64,000 nt of DNA from Candidatus Saccharimonadota bacterium (GCA_017437945.1 JAFRWP010000014.1:62001-126000); one strand, 5' to 3'. Positions 16,321 through 24,696 are shown, counted from the stretch's first letter. Translations and numbers: made by a program. Notes: generated from the letters alone by a model not told the origin.

Positions 16321-18432
16321 CTATTCGACTTCGTCCGGGTCTAAATCGCCCTCATTGACTCCGTCGTCAGCAACAGCGTCGTCCACAGTGGAACTATCGT
16401 GTTGCTGTTCCTGAACCTGTTCCAGCGGCGTTTGTTCTTGCCCGACTACCACTTCGGGTGTCGGTTTGGCCGTCGGTTTAGCCGTAGGCTTCGCCGTCGG
16501 TTTTTCCGTCGGTTTAGCCGTAGGCTTCGCCGTCGGTTTTTCCGTGGGTTTTTCCGTCGGTTTAGCCGTAGGCTTCGCCGTCGGTTTTTCCGTGGGTTTC
16601 TGTGTCGGTTTCTCCGTCGGCTTAGGCGGAGCCGGAGCTACATACTCATCCGGATGTTCCGAGTCGTCGGTCAGGGTCTGATCATCTTCATGATTCTGAC
16701 CCTCACCAAAATCACCCGTGTCCTGACCGTCATCGCCCGTCTGCCCCTGAGGTCCAGCATCGCTGGGCTTGGGCTCCAGAGTCGGAGTCGGGCTCGGCGT
16801 GGGCGGAGGGGTCGGCGTCGCGGTCGGCGTAGCGGTCGGCGTCGCAGTCGGCGTCGCCGTAGGTATTGCCGTCGCAGTCGGCGTCGGAGAAGGTGTTGCC
16901 GTAGGCGTCGACGTTGCCGTCGGCGTAGGTGTCGGCGTAGGCGGATCCGTAGGAGGATTGGTGGACGGAGGAGGAGTCGGCGTATTGCTGGCACCCTTCT
17001 TCCACTTCCACGTGCCACCTTCGGTGGCGTTAATCCATGCCCTACTCCCGTAATCTTTTGCCCTTACACCAGCGTCCTTAGCGGTGTTTTCAAGTCCCAG
17101 CCACGCGGAGATGAAGTTCTCTCCGTTCGCATTGAACATCGTGAACAGCACGTCCTTGTTGGGGGCCTTATCGTCATCGCCATGGCGACGACCAAACAGG
17201 ATAGTATGATCCTTCTTGGTCTCCTTCATCATGTTTTCCAGAGACCAATCGGTCGAGAATTCGACGATACCGCCATTGAGCTGGTTATATACGTAACCGA
17301 GCACCCAATTGACGTACTCATCATACTTCTCGGCCGAGAGCTGAATCAGCTCATAGGCATAGTCCGTTTCCGATTTCAGCGGAGATTTTTCAATCAATCC
17401 GGTCTGAATCGCCAGTCGAACTACTTGCAGCGGAGACTTCGGCAGTTCGTGGAACCAATTATAGATTGTCTCGGCTTCACTACTACCTACGAGAGTTGTC
17501 CCGTAGCTGAATTCATTTTCGAACTGTAGGCCAGAATACCGCGGATCATCTTCGGGGATGTAGCCACCAGCATACCAGAAGGTATCGATGACACACAATT
17601 CTCCCTTCACACTGAAGCTGATCGAGCCAGACTTCGTATAGGTCGCGTGATATACAGCGGGTTCTTCCGTAGCGGGCACCTCAGTCACCACAGGAGCGAG
17701 CTCCTGAATGTAATCGACGTCGGTCGGCTGATAGCCATACTCAATCAGGAACCTTACGGTACCAGATTTGAGTTTAAACTTCAGCAGCCAAGCGCCGGAT
17801 TTCTCGAAATCAGCACCAAATACAACCGAGGGCTTGTTGCCACCCAGTCCATTCGGAAGCATTTCGGCAGTTTTTGTTTTCTTGTCTGCCTTCAGCTTTT
17901 TGATTTCGATTGTGCCTTTTGTTAGGTAATCCTTAATCTGGCTGGCCACTTCATCCCAGTACGTATAGTCGCGCAGGAAATGAAGATGTGCAGCATCCGC
18001 GCGATCTTTGATCGGAACATTTTGCTCTTCTTGGAGAATCTTGCGCGGCAGTGACAGCTTTTCGTCCATATGAACTGCAATCGCAGCACAGAGTGCTGGA
18101 TCCACAGTAAAGGATTTAAAGAAATCACCAGTTCCGTCATTGTTGGCAATCCAAACGAGCACGCCTTTTACGGTGTTTTCGCCGGACATCACTCTCCGAT
18201 CCGGTCCAAAGTTGGTCGAATTTCTCAGGTCACTGTTGTAGTAGTGAATGGTTCTTTCGGCCACAACGGGCTCAGGTTCGGTTACGGGTTCAGCCGTTAC
18301 CACAGGCTGACTCACGGGTTCGGAGGCGATAGTGGATGTTGCTCCTCTCATGGGGGAGGCACCACATAACGCCGCTGCAATCAGAGCGATTGCGACGAGA
18401 ATCGTCAATACGACGAGAGGTCCTCTCTTCAT
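16321..18432 (-). CDS. Large secreted protein with Pro/Thr-rich stalks, unknown function
   Basis: The 703-residue protein begins with a classical signal peptide ([20 protein letters not shown]). A Cys follows, but the lipobox is poor. Residues of about 60-490 form a mixed alpha/beta region rich in Trp and Tyr, unlike any family I know. Then come a [11 protein letters not shown] linker (about 500-565), an acidic segment, a second stalk of [11 protein letters not shown] repeats (about 630-675) and an acidic tail. There is no LPXTG or C-terminal membrane helix. Two stalks separated by an acidic patch suggest a cell-surface or wall-spanning protein. An AAGGAGTG SD, a consensus promoter at 18640-18668 and a leader of about 200 bases make it the largest of the accessory cassettes. 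Confidence 0.85.
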   Translation of the reverse strand: MKRGPLVVLTILVAIALIAAALCGASPMRGATSTIASEPVSQPVVTAEPVTEPEPVVAERTIHYYNSDLRNSTNFGPDRRVMSGENTVKGVLVWIANNDGTGDFFKSFTVDPALCAAIAVHMDEKLSLPRKILQEEQNVPIKDRADAAHLHFLRDYTYWDEVASQIKDYLTKGTIEIKKLKADKKTKTAEMLPNGLGGNKPSVVFGADFEKSGAWLLKFKLKSGTVRFLIEYGYQPTDVDYIQELAPVVTEVPATEEPAVYHATYTKSGSISFSVKGELCVIDTFWYAGGYIPEDDPRYSGLQFENEFSYGTTLVGSSEAETIYNWFHELPKSPLQVVRLAIQTGLIEKSPLKSETDYAYELIQLSAEKYDEYVNWVLGYVYNQLNGGIVEFSTDWSLENMMKETKKDHTILFGRRHGDDDKAPNKDVLFTMFNANGENFISAWLGLENTAKDAGVRAKDYGSRAWINATEGGTWKWKKGASNTPTPPPSTNPPTDPPTPTPTPTATSTPTATPSPTPTATAIPTATPTATPTATPTATPTPPPTPSPTPTLEPKPSDAGPQGQTGDDGQDTGDFGEGQNHEDDQTLTDDSEHPDEYVAPAPPKPTEKPTQKPTEKPTAKPTAKPTEKPTEKPTAKPTAKPTEKPTAKPTAKPTAKPTPEVVVGQEQTPLEQVQEQQHDSSTVDDAVADDGVNEGDLDPDEVE
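16455..16625 (-). repeat. Tandem coding repeats ([15 protein letters not shown])
   Basis: Units of 12 bases grouped into 24- and 36-base higher-order repeats encode the Lys-Pro-Thr stalk. A second set of 12-base units (about 16795-16960) encodes the Pro-Thr-Ala stalk. Both are prone to length change by slippage and produce long spurious open frames on the other strand. Confidence 0.85.
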
Positions 18433-18639
18433 TTCTATTCACTCCTTATTTCAGTAGTGTGGTCGTAGGAATAAAACAACATATATTCGCCGCCGTTACC
18501 GGTGGTCGCAAGCACCCCTTCCCATAGAGGCGCTAAACCAGGAATTTATCTTCTTCTACTGCGTATTTTGTACGCAGTAATGATTTGATTTTAATGCTCA
18601 ATCTTTACGCTTATGTTATAATTGCAAAGATACCCTTTT

Positions 18640-18668
18640 ATTATATCAAACTTGGGCCATTTTGTCAA
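18640..18668 (-). promoter_or_regulatory. Consensus promoter of the secreted-protein cassette
   Basis: On the reverse strand TTGACA (18668-18663), a 17-base spacer and TATAAT (18645-18640): a perfect match to the sigma-70 consensus in sequence and spacing. Confidence 0.9.
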
Positions 18669-18698
18669 GATACGGACCCCCGTTTTTCGCCCTTTTCT

Positions 18699-18727
18699 TT
18701 GACATTATTCTTCTACTCTGCTAAAAT
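18699..18727 (+). promoter_or_regulatory. Consensus promoter of nusA
   Basis: TTGACA (18699-18704), 17 bases, TAAAAT (18722-18727). It is one of the few core genes here with a full -35 and -10. Confidence 0.85.
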
Positions 18728-18744
18728 ACATGTATACAGATTAA

Positions 18745-18771
18745 GCCGGCTCGAAAAGAGACGGCGTTTTT
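18745..18771 (+). promoter_or_regulatory. Possible attenuator in the nusA leader
   Basis: A GCCG..CTC / GAG..CGGC hairpin capped by GAAAA is followed by G and five T before the nusA SD. NusA itself modulates pausing and termination at such hairpins, so autogenous control is an attractive inference. Confidence 0.5.
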
Positions 18772-18790
18772 AAACTAAAGAAAGGATAAT

Positions 18791-19897
18791 ATGGATCTAG
18801 ATTTGAAGCAGATGGTCGCCATGGTCGACATTATCGCTGAAGAAAAGAACCTACCAAAAGAGACTGTGATTGATGTGATCCAGCAAGCTATTGCCGCCGC
18901 TTGGCGCAAAGATAACGGCGATAAAGACATGAACGTCCGCTGTGAGCTCGATTTAAACACCGGCGAAGCCGAAATTTTCGTTGACCGCGAGGTTATCGAA
19001 AACGACGTCGCTTACAACCCTGCCACCGAAATCCCTCTATCTGAGGCCGGCAAAGGCAAAAACATTGGCGATATTGTCGAAGAAAAGCACAAAGTCACCT
19101 CTTTTGGCCGCGTTGCTTCTCAGACCGCTAAGCAAGTTGTCATCCAGCGCCTCCGCGAGGCTGAACGCGATGCTGTTCTTGCTATGTTCGAAGATAAAAT
19201 CGGCTCCGTCGTTAACGGCACCATCGTCCGCGTCGAGCCAAAAATCGTCCGCGTCGACCTCGGTAAAGCTACCGGCATCATGCCAAAATCCGAGCAAATC
19301 GCTGGCGAGTTCTACTCTGTCGGTTCCCGCATTAAGGTTTTCATTAAAGAAATCGAACGCAACGATCGTGGCGCTCAGCTTATCTTGAGCCGTGGTTGCC
19401 CGCAATTCATCGAATATCTCTTCCGCCAGGAAGTCCCAGAAATCGAAAACGGCTCCGTCGAAATTAAGGCCATCGCTCGCGAAGCTGGTCGCCGCACCAA
19501 GATTGCCGTTGCCGCCACTATGCCTGGTATCGACCCTGTTGGTACCTTCGTTGGTGGTCGTGGCGTCCGCGTCCAAGCCGTCATGAACGAAATTGGTGAT
19601 CGCGAGAAAATCGATATCGTCAACTGGAGCGACAACAATTCTGAGTACATCCGCGAAGCTTTGAGCCCAGCTGAAATCCAGAAAGTTGAAATCGAAGGCC
19701 AGCATGCTACTGTTTACGTCGCCAAAGACCAGCAATCTATCGCCATTGGTCGCGTCGGCCAAAACGTTCGCCTCGCCTCTGATTTGACTGGTTTCGAAAT
19801 TGACGTCGAAGTCGCCAAAGCCCCAGAGAAAAAGAAGAAAAAGAACGTCGAAGATTCCCTTCTCTCCGCTATCGAAGATACCGCCGAAGAAGAATAA
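18791..19897 (+). CDS. nusA: Transcription termination/antitermination factor NusA
   Basis: The 368-residue protein binds RNA polymerase and RNA and modulates pausing and termination. It has the N-terminal polymerase-binding domain (about 1-125), the S1 domain (about 130-205; GSVVNGTIVRVEPKIVRVDLG) and two KH domains, with the characteristic IDPVGTFVGGRGVRVQAV and a second GxxGxNV segment (AIGRVGQNVRLAS). The acidic C-terminal repeats of enterobacterial NusA are absent, as is usual outside Proteobacteria. AAAGGA precedes the ATG. It is monocistronic here, without the common rimP or infB neighbours. Confidence 0.96.
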   Translation: MDLDLKQMVAMVDIIAEEKNLPKETVIDVIQQAIAAAWRKDNGDKDMNVRCELDLNTGEAEIFVDREVIENDVAYNPATEIPLSEAGKGKNIGDIVEEKHKVTSFGRVASQTAKQVVIQRLREAERDAVLAMFEDKIGSVVNGTIVRVEPKIVRVDLGKATGIMPKSEQIAGEFYSVGSRIKVFIKEIERNDRGAQLILSRGCPQFIEYLFRQEVPEIENGSVEIKAIAREAGRRTKIAVAATMPGIDPVGTFVGGRGVRVQAVMNEIGDREKIDIVNWSDNNSEYIREALSPAEIQKVEIEGQHATVYVAKDQQSIAIGRVGQNVRLASDLTGFEIDVEVAKAPEKKKKKNVEDSLLSAIEDTAEEE

Positions 19898-19908
19898 TTC
19901 GCCAACAA

Positions 19909-19943
19909 AAAAATAACCCCCGGTTTAGGGGGGTTATTTTTTA
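19909..19943. terminator. Bidirectional terminator between nusA and the 19934 gene
   Basis: AATAACCCCC pairs with GGGGGTTATT, with an A run on the left and a T run on the right. It can end both converging transcripts; its right part overlaps the last codons of the reverse gene. Confidence 0.9.
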
Positions 19944-20245
19944 TTCACTGCTCTCTTCGCTTTAATACTATTAGCTTCTGAATTCTTGGTCGCCGACTGT
20001 TTTTGAGCCGACTCCTTGCATTTAACCGCTTTTATATCATTGTTCTTGTTAATGATATCCTTCGATGAAGTCCAACAAGCTTCATTGTTCTCATCTTCCG
20101 TAATAATAACGCCATCAGTATGATCTAGCATCTTAATAGCAAACATCACTAGAACGCCCACTACGAACAACACAAAAAACGCCTGCAGGACCGAACTAGC
20201 ATTCCTACCGGCTTTGACATGTGCAAAATCCATCCTATCGTCCAT
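19934..20245 (-). CDS. Small single-pass membrane protein, unknown function
   Basis: The 103-residue product has an N-terminal segment of about 20 residues, one membrane helix at about 21-42 (QAFFVLFVVGVLVMFAIKML) and a Lys/Ser/Ala-rich tail with two Cys (ACWTSSKD, AVKCKES) that could form a disulfide outside the membrane. No family is recognised. TAGAAT lies 6 bases before the ATG and no SD is present, consistent with a leaderless mRNA. It stands alone. Confidence 0.7.
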   Translation of the reverse strand: MDDRMDFAHVKAGRNASSVLQAFFVLFVVGVLVMFAIKMLDHTDGVIITEDENNEACWTSSKDIINKNNDIKAVKCKESAQKQSATKNSEANSIKAKRAVNKK

Positions 20246-20285
20246 ATTCTCATTCTATCGCCAATTCTCAAAATGCTCAAGCTTA

Positions 20286-20314
20286 TTGACTTTTTCGGTC
20301 GTTTATGGTAAAAT
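20286..20314 (+). promoter_or_regulatory. Consensus promoter of the 34-residue peptide gene
   Basis: TTGACT (20286-20291), 17 bases, TAAAAT (20309-20314). The leader begins with an interrupted 8-bp hairpin (GATA..TTGG / CCAA..TATC). Confidence 0.85.
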
Positions 20315-20370
20315 AGATAAGTTGGGTCGCTACGAAAAGAGCCAATGTATCTTAAAGGAGGGATTTCCCT

Positions 20371-20475
20371 ATGCGCGCATTGTTGAAGTTTGTCGCCGTA
20401 ACCGGCACCGCCCTGTTGGTTCTCGGCATTGCCCTTCTGGGCACCGGCATCTACTTCCTCACCACTATTCTCTGA
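20371..20475 (+). CDS. 34-residue hydrophobic membrane peptide
   Basis: An ATG at 20371 preceded by AAAGGAGGG (spacing 7-8) opens a 34-codon frame ending in TGA at 20473-20475. The peptide starts MRALLKF and then runs as one membrane helix of Ala, Leu, Val and Gly with small-residue spacing (GTALLVLGIALLGTG), ending IYFLTTIL. Promoter, 5' hairpin, strong SD and terminator all sit tightly around it, so it is very likely a real gene despite its size. Small hydrophobic peptides of this kind can be toxins, subunits of membrane complexes or stress proteins; none can be chosen here. No antisense RNA was found that would make a type I toxin-antitoxin pair. Confidence 0.8.
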   Translation: MRALLKFVAVTGTALLVLGIALLGTGIYFLTTIL

Positions 20476-20492
20476 TATTTTCCTCTCCCTCT

Positions 20493-20517
20493 GGTGCAGC
20501 TCCGGCTGCACCTTTTT
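20493..20517 (+). terminator. Terminator of the 34-residue peptide gene
   Basis: GGTGCAGC and GCTGCACC form a perfect 8-bp stem with a TCCG loop, followed by five T. Confidence 0.95.
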
Positions 20518-21714
20518 CTATGCTTTTTTCAACTCCGCAAATTTTGCCGTCATCGTCGGATTTCCCCGCGTTAATCGTTTGATACTCAAATCCTCGGCCT
20601 TATTGTTTGCTAACCTCAAATTGTTCTCTGAACTCAGCAGCGCCTCTTTAGTTTTCTGCAAATGCGCAATCGTCTTGTCAATTTCCTCTATTGCCGTGCT
20701 AAATTTCTTACTTGCCAGCTCATAATTCCGCGCAAACGCCTCCTTGAAATTCTCCATATTCTCTTCAAAGTGTGTAATATCAATATTCTGATTTCGCACC
20801 ATCGCCAGCTCCGCCTTATATTTCATCGAATTAAGCGCCGCATTTCTTAAAAGTGTAATCATCGGAATGAAAAATTGTGGTCGAATCACGTACATCTTAT
20901 CGAACTTATAGCTCACATCAACAATGCCAGTGTTGTACAACTCCGAATCCGCCTCCAGCAGCGTCACCAGCACCGCATATTCACAGTTTTTCTCGCGGCG
21001 ATCCTTATCTAACTCCTTAAAGAAATCCTCATTTTTATGCTTCGTCGCGGTCGTTTCGTTCTCGTTTTTCATCTCGAACATAATTGAGATGATCTCGTTC
21101 CCCTCTTCATCCGTCTCGCGGTAAATATAATCACCCTTGCTTCCCGTCCGCGCGTCGTTGTCTTTCTCAAAATACGCATTCTTGAACGCCGTCGCCCGCA
21201 AACGGTTAAACTCCGTCTGGCAATGCTGCTCCAAAGTCTCGCCTACCATCTTGGTACTTAGTTTCGATTTTAGGTCTTTCAGACGCTCAATTTCCTCATC
21301 TTTTAGCTTAATCGCTCCCTCATATTGAGTTTTTAGCGCCGCCTCGCGCAGTTTCACTTGGCTCATCAATGACTCTTCGCGCAGTTTCGACTCCGAGCTC
21401 TTCGATTTTAGATCAGATTTCAACGATTCTAGCTCTTTCTCGATCGGCGCCACCGCTTCCGCTACGGCCAGCCTCTTCTCTGCTTCCGCTTGCTTTAGCT
21501 GGCTCTTCAACTCCGCAATTTGCGTCGCTTGGCTCGCTTCTTGCTTTGCTAGTGCCAAATCTTTCGCCGAATCCGCCTGCTTCCGCGCATCTTCCACCCG
21601 TTTTTTCACTTCATCTTCAAATTCGTGCGTGCGTACTTGACTCAAAATATCGGCGTAACTCGAATCGTCCACCTTAAAAGTCGTGCCACACTTTGGACAT
21701 TTAATCTCAGACAT
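20518..21714 (-). CDS. DUF2130 (RmuC-like) coiled-coil protein
   Basis: The product of about 398 residues starts with a zinc-ribbon-like CPKCGTTF, continues in a long coiled coil (about 25-170, rich in Lys/Glu/Ala), then has a conserved C-terminal domain with [18 protein letters not shown] and the Asp/Glu-rich [22 protein letters not shown], typical of DUF2130. The domain resembles PD-(D/E)xK nucleases, but its role is unknown. An ATG at 21762 is possible, but TATAAT at 21729-21724 lies inside that extension; the ATG at 21714, 9 bases beyond the -10, gives a leaderless mRNA and begins with the conserved [10 protein letters not shown]. Confidence 0.85.
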   Translation of the reverse strand: MSEIKCPKCGTTFKVDDSSYADILSQVRTHEFEDEVKKRVEDARKQADSAKDLALAKQEASQATQIAELKSQLKQAEAEKRLAVAEAVAPIEKELESLKSDLKSKSSESKLREESLMSQVKLREAALKTQYEGAIKLKDEEIERLKDLKSKLSTKMVGETLEQHCQTEFNRLRATAFKNAYFEKDNDARTGSKGDYIYRETDEEGNEIISIMFEMKNENETTATKHKNEDFFKELDKDRREKNCEYAVLVTLLEADSELYNTGIVDVSYKFDKMYVIRPQFFIPMITLLRNAALNSMKYKAELAMVRNQNIDITHFEENMENFKEAFARNYELASKKFSTAIEEIDKTIAHLQKTKEALLSSENNLRLANNKAEDLSIKRLTRGNPTMTAKFAELKKA

Positions 21715-21783
21715 ATTACCTACATTATAACAACCAAAAAGAATAACAAAAAAACGCCGCAATGGCGTTTTTTAAACTAAACT

Positions 21784-21858
21784 TGGTAGGCCCAGCTGGA
21801 ATCGAACCAGCATTGTACCCTTAGAGGGGGTATGTCCTATCCGTTGAACGATGGGCCC
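21784..21858 (-). tRNA. tRNA-Arg (anticodon TCT), with an unusual C33
   Basis: The reverse strand folds into a complete cloverleaf: acceptor GGGCCCA/TGGGCCT with a G1:U72 pair, D stem GTTC/GGAC, anticodon stem TACCC/GGGTA, T arm GCTGG-TTCGATT-CCAGC, and an encoded CCA. The anticodon loop reads CCTCTAA, so the anticodon is TCT and position 33, normally U in nearly all tRNAs, is C. It reads AGA and, by wobble, AGG codons. Confidence 0.92.
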
Positions 21859-21958
21859 ATACCAGATATATTAGCACAAATGACGCCCATATTTCACCTC
21901 GAGCAGTCTTGACGAAATAATGGTATAATATCAGAGTAAAAAAATAACAGGAGTATCC

Positions 21959-23173
21959 ATGAAATTATCCGAAGAACTCCAGTGGCGCGGTTTTGTTGCC
22001 GAGCACACGCTGGACCAGATATCAGACCTAGACAAAGCTCCGCGTAATTTCTATTGGGGCACCGACCCGTCCGCCGATAGTCTCCACATCGGCCACCTCG
22101 CTGCTCTAATGATGTGCGCTTGCTTTGCACGCCACGGCTATACTCCTTATTATCTTGTTGGTGGCGCCACCGGCCAAATTGGCGATCCTAAAGATACCGC
22201 CGAGCGCGACCTCAAATCTCTCGAGGAAATCGACCACAACAAGGCCGCTCTTGCCGCCCAAATTGTTCGTGTCACCCATTCCCCTGCCGATACCAAAGTC
22301 CTTGATAACAACGACTGGTTCAAAGATATCAAATTCTTACCGTTCCTTCGCGAAATCGGCAAAGCCTTCAGTATGACTCAGCTACTCGACCGCCAATTCG
22401 TCCAAAAACGCATCGGCGAAGGTGGCTCCGGCATCTCTTATGCCGAATTTAGCTACACCCTCATCCAGGGCTACGATTTCCTCCATCTTTTCCGTGCCCA
22501 CAACGTCACTTTGCAACTTTGCGGTGCCGACCAATACGGCAACTGCACCTCTGGTATCCACCTCATCAAGCGCCTCGAAAACGCTACTGCCGATTGCTAC
22601 TCTTGCCCACTTATCATCGATAAGGTTTCCGGCCGCAAATTCGGCAAATCCGAAGGTAATGCCGTCTGGCTCGATGCCAACAAAACCAGCATTTTCGACT
22701 TCTATCAATTCTGGCTCAACCAATCCGACGAAGCACTTGAGGATTACTTCAAATACTTCACCTTTATTATGCCTGAAGAACTCGATCAAATCCTTGCCAC
22801 TCATCGCGAAAACCCTGGCGCTCGCATCGGCCAAAAACGCCTCGCCGTAGAGGTCACCAAAGTCGTCCACGGCGAAGAAGCCGCTGCGCAGGCTCAAAAG
22901 CTTACCGATTTCCTCTTTGGTGGCGGCAATATTGCCGATCTCACCCCAGCCGATATCGATCTACTCGCCAAAAGCTTCCCCGTTGCCAATAAAGGCCAAA
23001 ACCTCGTCGACATCCTCGTCTCAACCGGCCTCTCTTCCAGCAAAGGCGAAGCCCGCAAGCTTATCTCCGGCAACGCCATCTCTGTTAATGGCGCCAAAGT
23101 CTCCGACGATCAACTCCTTAACGACCTCGCCATCATCAAAAAAGGCAAAAACAAATTCGCCCTCATCCACTAG
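21959..23173 (+). CDS. tyrS: Tyrosyl-tRNA synthetase
   Basis: The 404-residue class Ic synthetase has the HIGH motif as LHIGHLAAL near residue 42, the Tyr-binding segment (GGATGQIGDP), the YTLIQGYDFLHL and GADQYGN stretches, the KMSKS motif as KFGKSEGN, and a C-terminal S4 domain (about 340-400; SSKGEARKLISGNAISVNG). The length and order fit the bacterial TyrRS of the KFGKS subtype. A -10 TATAAT at 21924-21929 and an SD (AGGAG) lie before the ATG. Confidence 0.97.
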   Translation: MKLSEELQWRGFVAEHTLDQISDLDKAPRNFYWGTDPSADSLHIGHLAALMMCACFARHGYTPYYLVGGATGQIGDPKDTAERDLKSLEEIDHNKAALAAQIVRVTHSPADTKVLDNNDWFKDIKFLPFLREIGKAFSMTQLLDRQFVQKRIGEGGSGISYAEFSYTLIQGYDFLHLFRAHNVTLQLCGADQYGNCTSGIHLIKRLENATADCYSCPLIIDKVSGRKFGKSEGNAVWLDANKTSIFDFYQFWLNQSDEALEDYFKYFTFIMPEELDQILATHRENPGARIGQKRLAVEVTKVVHGEEAAAQAQKLTDFLFGGGNIADLTPADIDLLAKSFPVANKGQNLVDILVSTGLSSSKGEARKLISGNAISVNGAKVSDDQLLNDLAIIKKGKNKFALIH

Positions 23174-23192
23174 CATATAACCTCTAGCGCTA

Positions 23193-23221
23193 TTGACTTT
23201 TTTGGACCATTGTGCTATAAT
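23193..23221 (+). promoter_or_regulatory. Consensus promoter of the 23282 cassette
   Basis: TTGACT (23193-23198), 17 bases, TATAAT (23216-23221) preceded by TGTGC. The leader opens with a GGTT/AACC hairpin. Confidence 0.9.
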
Positions 23222-23281
23222 AAAGGTATATTTTGGTTTCCCTGACGACGAACCCAAATCGACCTTTTAGGAGGGAGTTAC

Positions 23282-23599
23282 ATGATAAACCGCATTCTAC
23301 TGTTCATCCTCTTCGGCACCATTCCAATGGTGGGCGGTACTGCCCATGCCGAAAGCACCGAAATGACCCCCGACGAGATTGCTGATTTCTGCGAACGCGT
23401 GATCAAACACGAAGTCAAAGTCGATGAATTCTTCAAGAAGCTGATGACCATTCAGGACATCGCCCTTGGCTCCGACATCGCCGACCGCCGTCGTATTCGC
23501 GACAGCCTCAGGACAGTGTTGTTCGAGATTGGGCAGACCTTCGAACACAGCGCCTACGTCAACCTCGAGAACGTCGTCATGAGACTTTCTCGCCAGTAA
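23282..23599 (+). CDS. Small secreted orphan cassette protein
   Basis: The 105-residue protein has a signal peptide (MINRILLFILFGTIPMVGGTAHA) with a good AHA cleavage site at about residue 23. The mature part of about 80 residues is helical and charged, starting ESTEMTPDEIADFCERVI and with a single Cys. No family is recognised. AGGAGGGA stands before the ATG. Its promoter, short folded leader and terminator make it an autonomous cassette placed directly after tyrS. It is likely exported; a role at the surface or in the medium is inferred only from the signal peptide. Confidence 0.85.
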   Translation: MINRILLFILFGTIPMVGGTAHAESTEMTPDEIADFCERVIKHEVKVDEFFKKLMTIQDIALGSDIADRRRIRDSLRTVLFEIGQTFEHSAYVNLENVVMRLSRQ

Positions 23600-23606
23600 T
23601 TCCCCA

Positions 23607-23640
23607 CCCCTAGTTGCCTCGTGTAACTAGGGGATTTTTT
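23607..23640 (+). terminator. Terminator of the 23282 cassette
   Basis: CCCCTAGTT (23607-23615) pairs with AACTAGGGG (23625-23633), followed by A and six T. Confidence 0.95.
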
Positions 23641-23661
23641 AACCAAAAGCACAAAATACTA

Positions 23662-23690
23662 TTGACTTTTTAGCAAAAGTGTGCTAATAT
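23662..23690 (+). promoter_or_regulatory. Consensus promoter of the 23896 cassette
   Basis: TTGACT (23662-23667), 17 bases, TAATAT (23685-23690) preceded by TGTGC. Confidence 0.85.
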
Positions 23691-23697
23691 ATATGCG

Positions 23698-23890
23698 TAT
23701 TCGAATGATTTCGGATACAGCACATTTTCAGACATTATTCACAATTAAATAACTCTATCAATCGATATCTTCTTATCGAGCGTCAAGCGCATTCCTCGAG
23801 TGCGTTTAGCGCTCGATAAGAGGGCCTCTGACATGCAATTATGCTTGCAGAGAAATCGACGAGCCCTCTTGAGTGAGGGTAGAGGAGGTA
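23698..23890 (+). promoter_or_regulatory. Long structured 5' leader of the 23896 cassette
   Basis: The leader of about 190 bases contains two strong consecutive hairpins. One is at about 23771-23820 (CTTATCGAGCG pairs with CGCTCGATAAG, with further inner pairing). The other is at about 23820-23868, where GAGGGC pairs with GCCCTC and CTCTG with CAGAG. The SD AGAGGAGG follows directly. No known riboswitch core was recognised; it could be a regulatory RNA. Confidence 0.6.
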
Positions 23891-23895
23891 TTTAT

Positions 23896-24696
23896 ATGGC
23901 TAATGAGAAGAAGAAAGTAATCCCTGGTTACTGGTTCGTCGACACCGACGGCAATGCAATTCCTGTTGCCGGCGGTATGAACCCCGCCATGGATCATGTG
24001 GTCGTCGACATCAACGAGCGCGAATACCGCGCCCGCGTCGAAGGCTGCAGCAAAGACTACGTTCCCACGGAAGCCCAGAAAGAAACCGCAACCGACCTTA
24101 TTGAAAAATGGATTCACCGTCACGAAAAAGGATTTCCGGCTGCCACTGACTATGTCAAGGTTACTGTCGGAAGCACTCAGACGGAAAAACCGAGCGATGT
24201 CTCGGTGCCAGAAATGGTCATCGAGCTCCCCAAGGGCGGCCTGAGCCCGGAAATCATCAGCAATGCTGATGAAAAAATCAAGTACGGCTTCGAACGCATC
24301 TTCGCTGCCCAGGTCAAGACCGAAAAGCCCGCGGACAATCCGCCTGCTCCTCCAGCCAAGACCGAACAGACTGAACCGGCCAAGACCGAAAAGCCTGCGG
24401 AGAACCCGCCTGCGCCGGCCAAGACCGAACAGACCGCGGACAATCCGCCTGCTCCTCCAGCCAAGACCGAACAGACTGAACCGGCCAAGACCGAAAAGCC
24501 TGCGGACAATCCGCCTGCGCCGGTCAAGACCGAAAAGCCCGCGGACAATCCGCCTGCTCCTCCAGCCAAGACCGAACAGACAGCGGACAATCCGCCTGCC
24601 CCGGCCAAGACCGAACAGACTGAATGGCGTTACGACTCCTCCAAGAGCCCCCGCCAGAACATCCTCGATCGGCTGGGTGCGGTCGAAGGCTTCTGA
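23896..24696 (+). CDS. Cassette protein with a Pro/Ala/Lys-rich repeat tail
   Basis: The 266-residue soluble protein has an N-terminal domain of about 140 residues (IPGYWFVDTDGNAIPVAGG at the start, then mixed alpha/beta) that I cannot assign. The tail of about 100 residues repeats PAPPAKTEQT and KTEKPADNPP, and there is a short conserved-looking end (SPRQNILDRLGAVEGF). No signal peptide or membrane helix is present. The start is ATG 23896, with GAGGAGG 6 bases upstream; the GTG at 23800 is inside the leader and rejected. The repeat tail is probably extended and disordered and may be a linker or multivalent binding arm. It has its own promoter, leader and terminator. Confidence 0.82.
   Translation: MANEKKKVIPGYWFVDTDGNAIPVAGGMNPAMDHVVVDINEREYRARVEGCSKDYVPTEAQKETATDLIEKWIHRHEKGFPAATDYVKVTVGSTQTEKPSDVSVPEMVIELPKGGLSPEIISNADEKIKYGFERIFAAQVKTEKPADNPPAPPAKTEQTEPAKTEKPAENPPAPAKTEQTADNPPAPPAKTEQTEPAKTEKPADNPPAPVKTEKPADNPPAPPAKTEQTADNPPAPAKTEQTEWRYDSSKSPRQNILDRLGAVEGF
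24310..24625 (+). repeat. Tandem coding repeats in the 23896 gene
   Basis: Variants of a unit encoding AKTEQTEPAKTEKPADNPPAP occur in several mosaic copies, so the array has grown by duplication of both 30- and 60-base blocks. Confidence 0.85.

Larger units (their letters stand above)
18433..18790. other. Divergent promoter region between the secreted-protein gene and nusA
   Basis: This 358-base gap holds two back-to-back promoters and no gene. The reverse leader (about 200 bases) contains a perfect 9-bp hairpin, TACTGCGTA/TACGCAGTA (18557-18579), and a GC-rich stretch near 18500. The forward half holds the nusA promoter and leader. A second forward TATAAT around 18616 has no gene close behind it. 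Confidence 0.7.

Noticed and set aside
16795-16960. Regular short repeats that could suggest a CRISPR array
   Set aside because: The 12-base units are contiguous, without spacers, and encode the PTPTA stalk in frame. No cas genes are nearby.
16399-17529. A 376-codon open frame on the forward strand with Arg-rich repeats
   Set aside because: It is antisense to the Pro/Thr repeat stalks of the secreted protein; the repeats keep other frames open. It has no SD or promoter and its composition is an artefact.
20473-20475. Possible UGA recoding, as in some CPR lineages
   Set aside because: TGA ends several well-supported genes here (for example at 20473 and at the end of the 23896 gene), and no internal TGA was needed to keep any conserved gene open.
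21909-21929. TTGACG plus TATAAT before tyrS as a full promoter
   Set aside because: The spacer is only 9 bases, so TTGACG cannot act as the -35 for that -10; only the -10 is credible.
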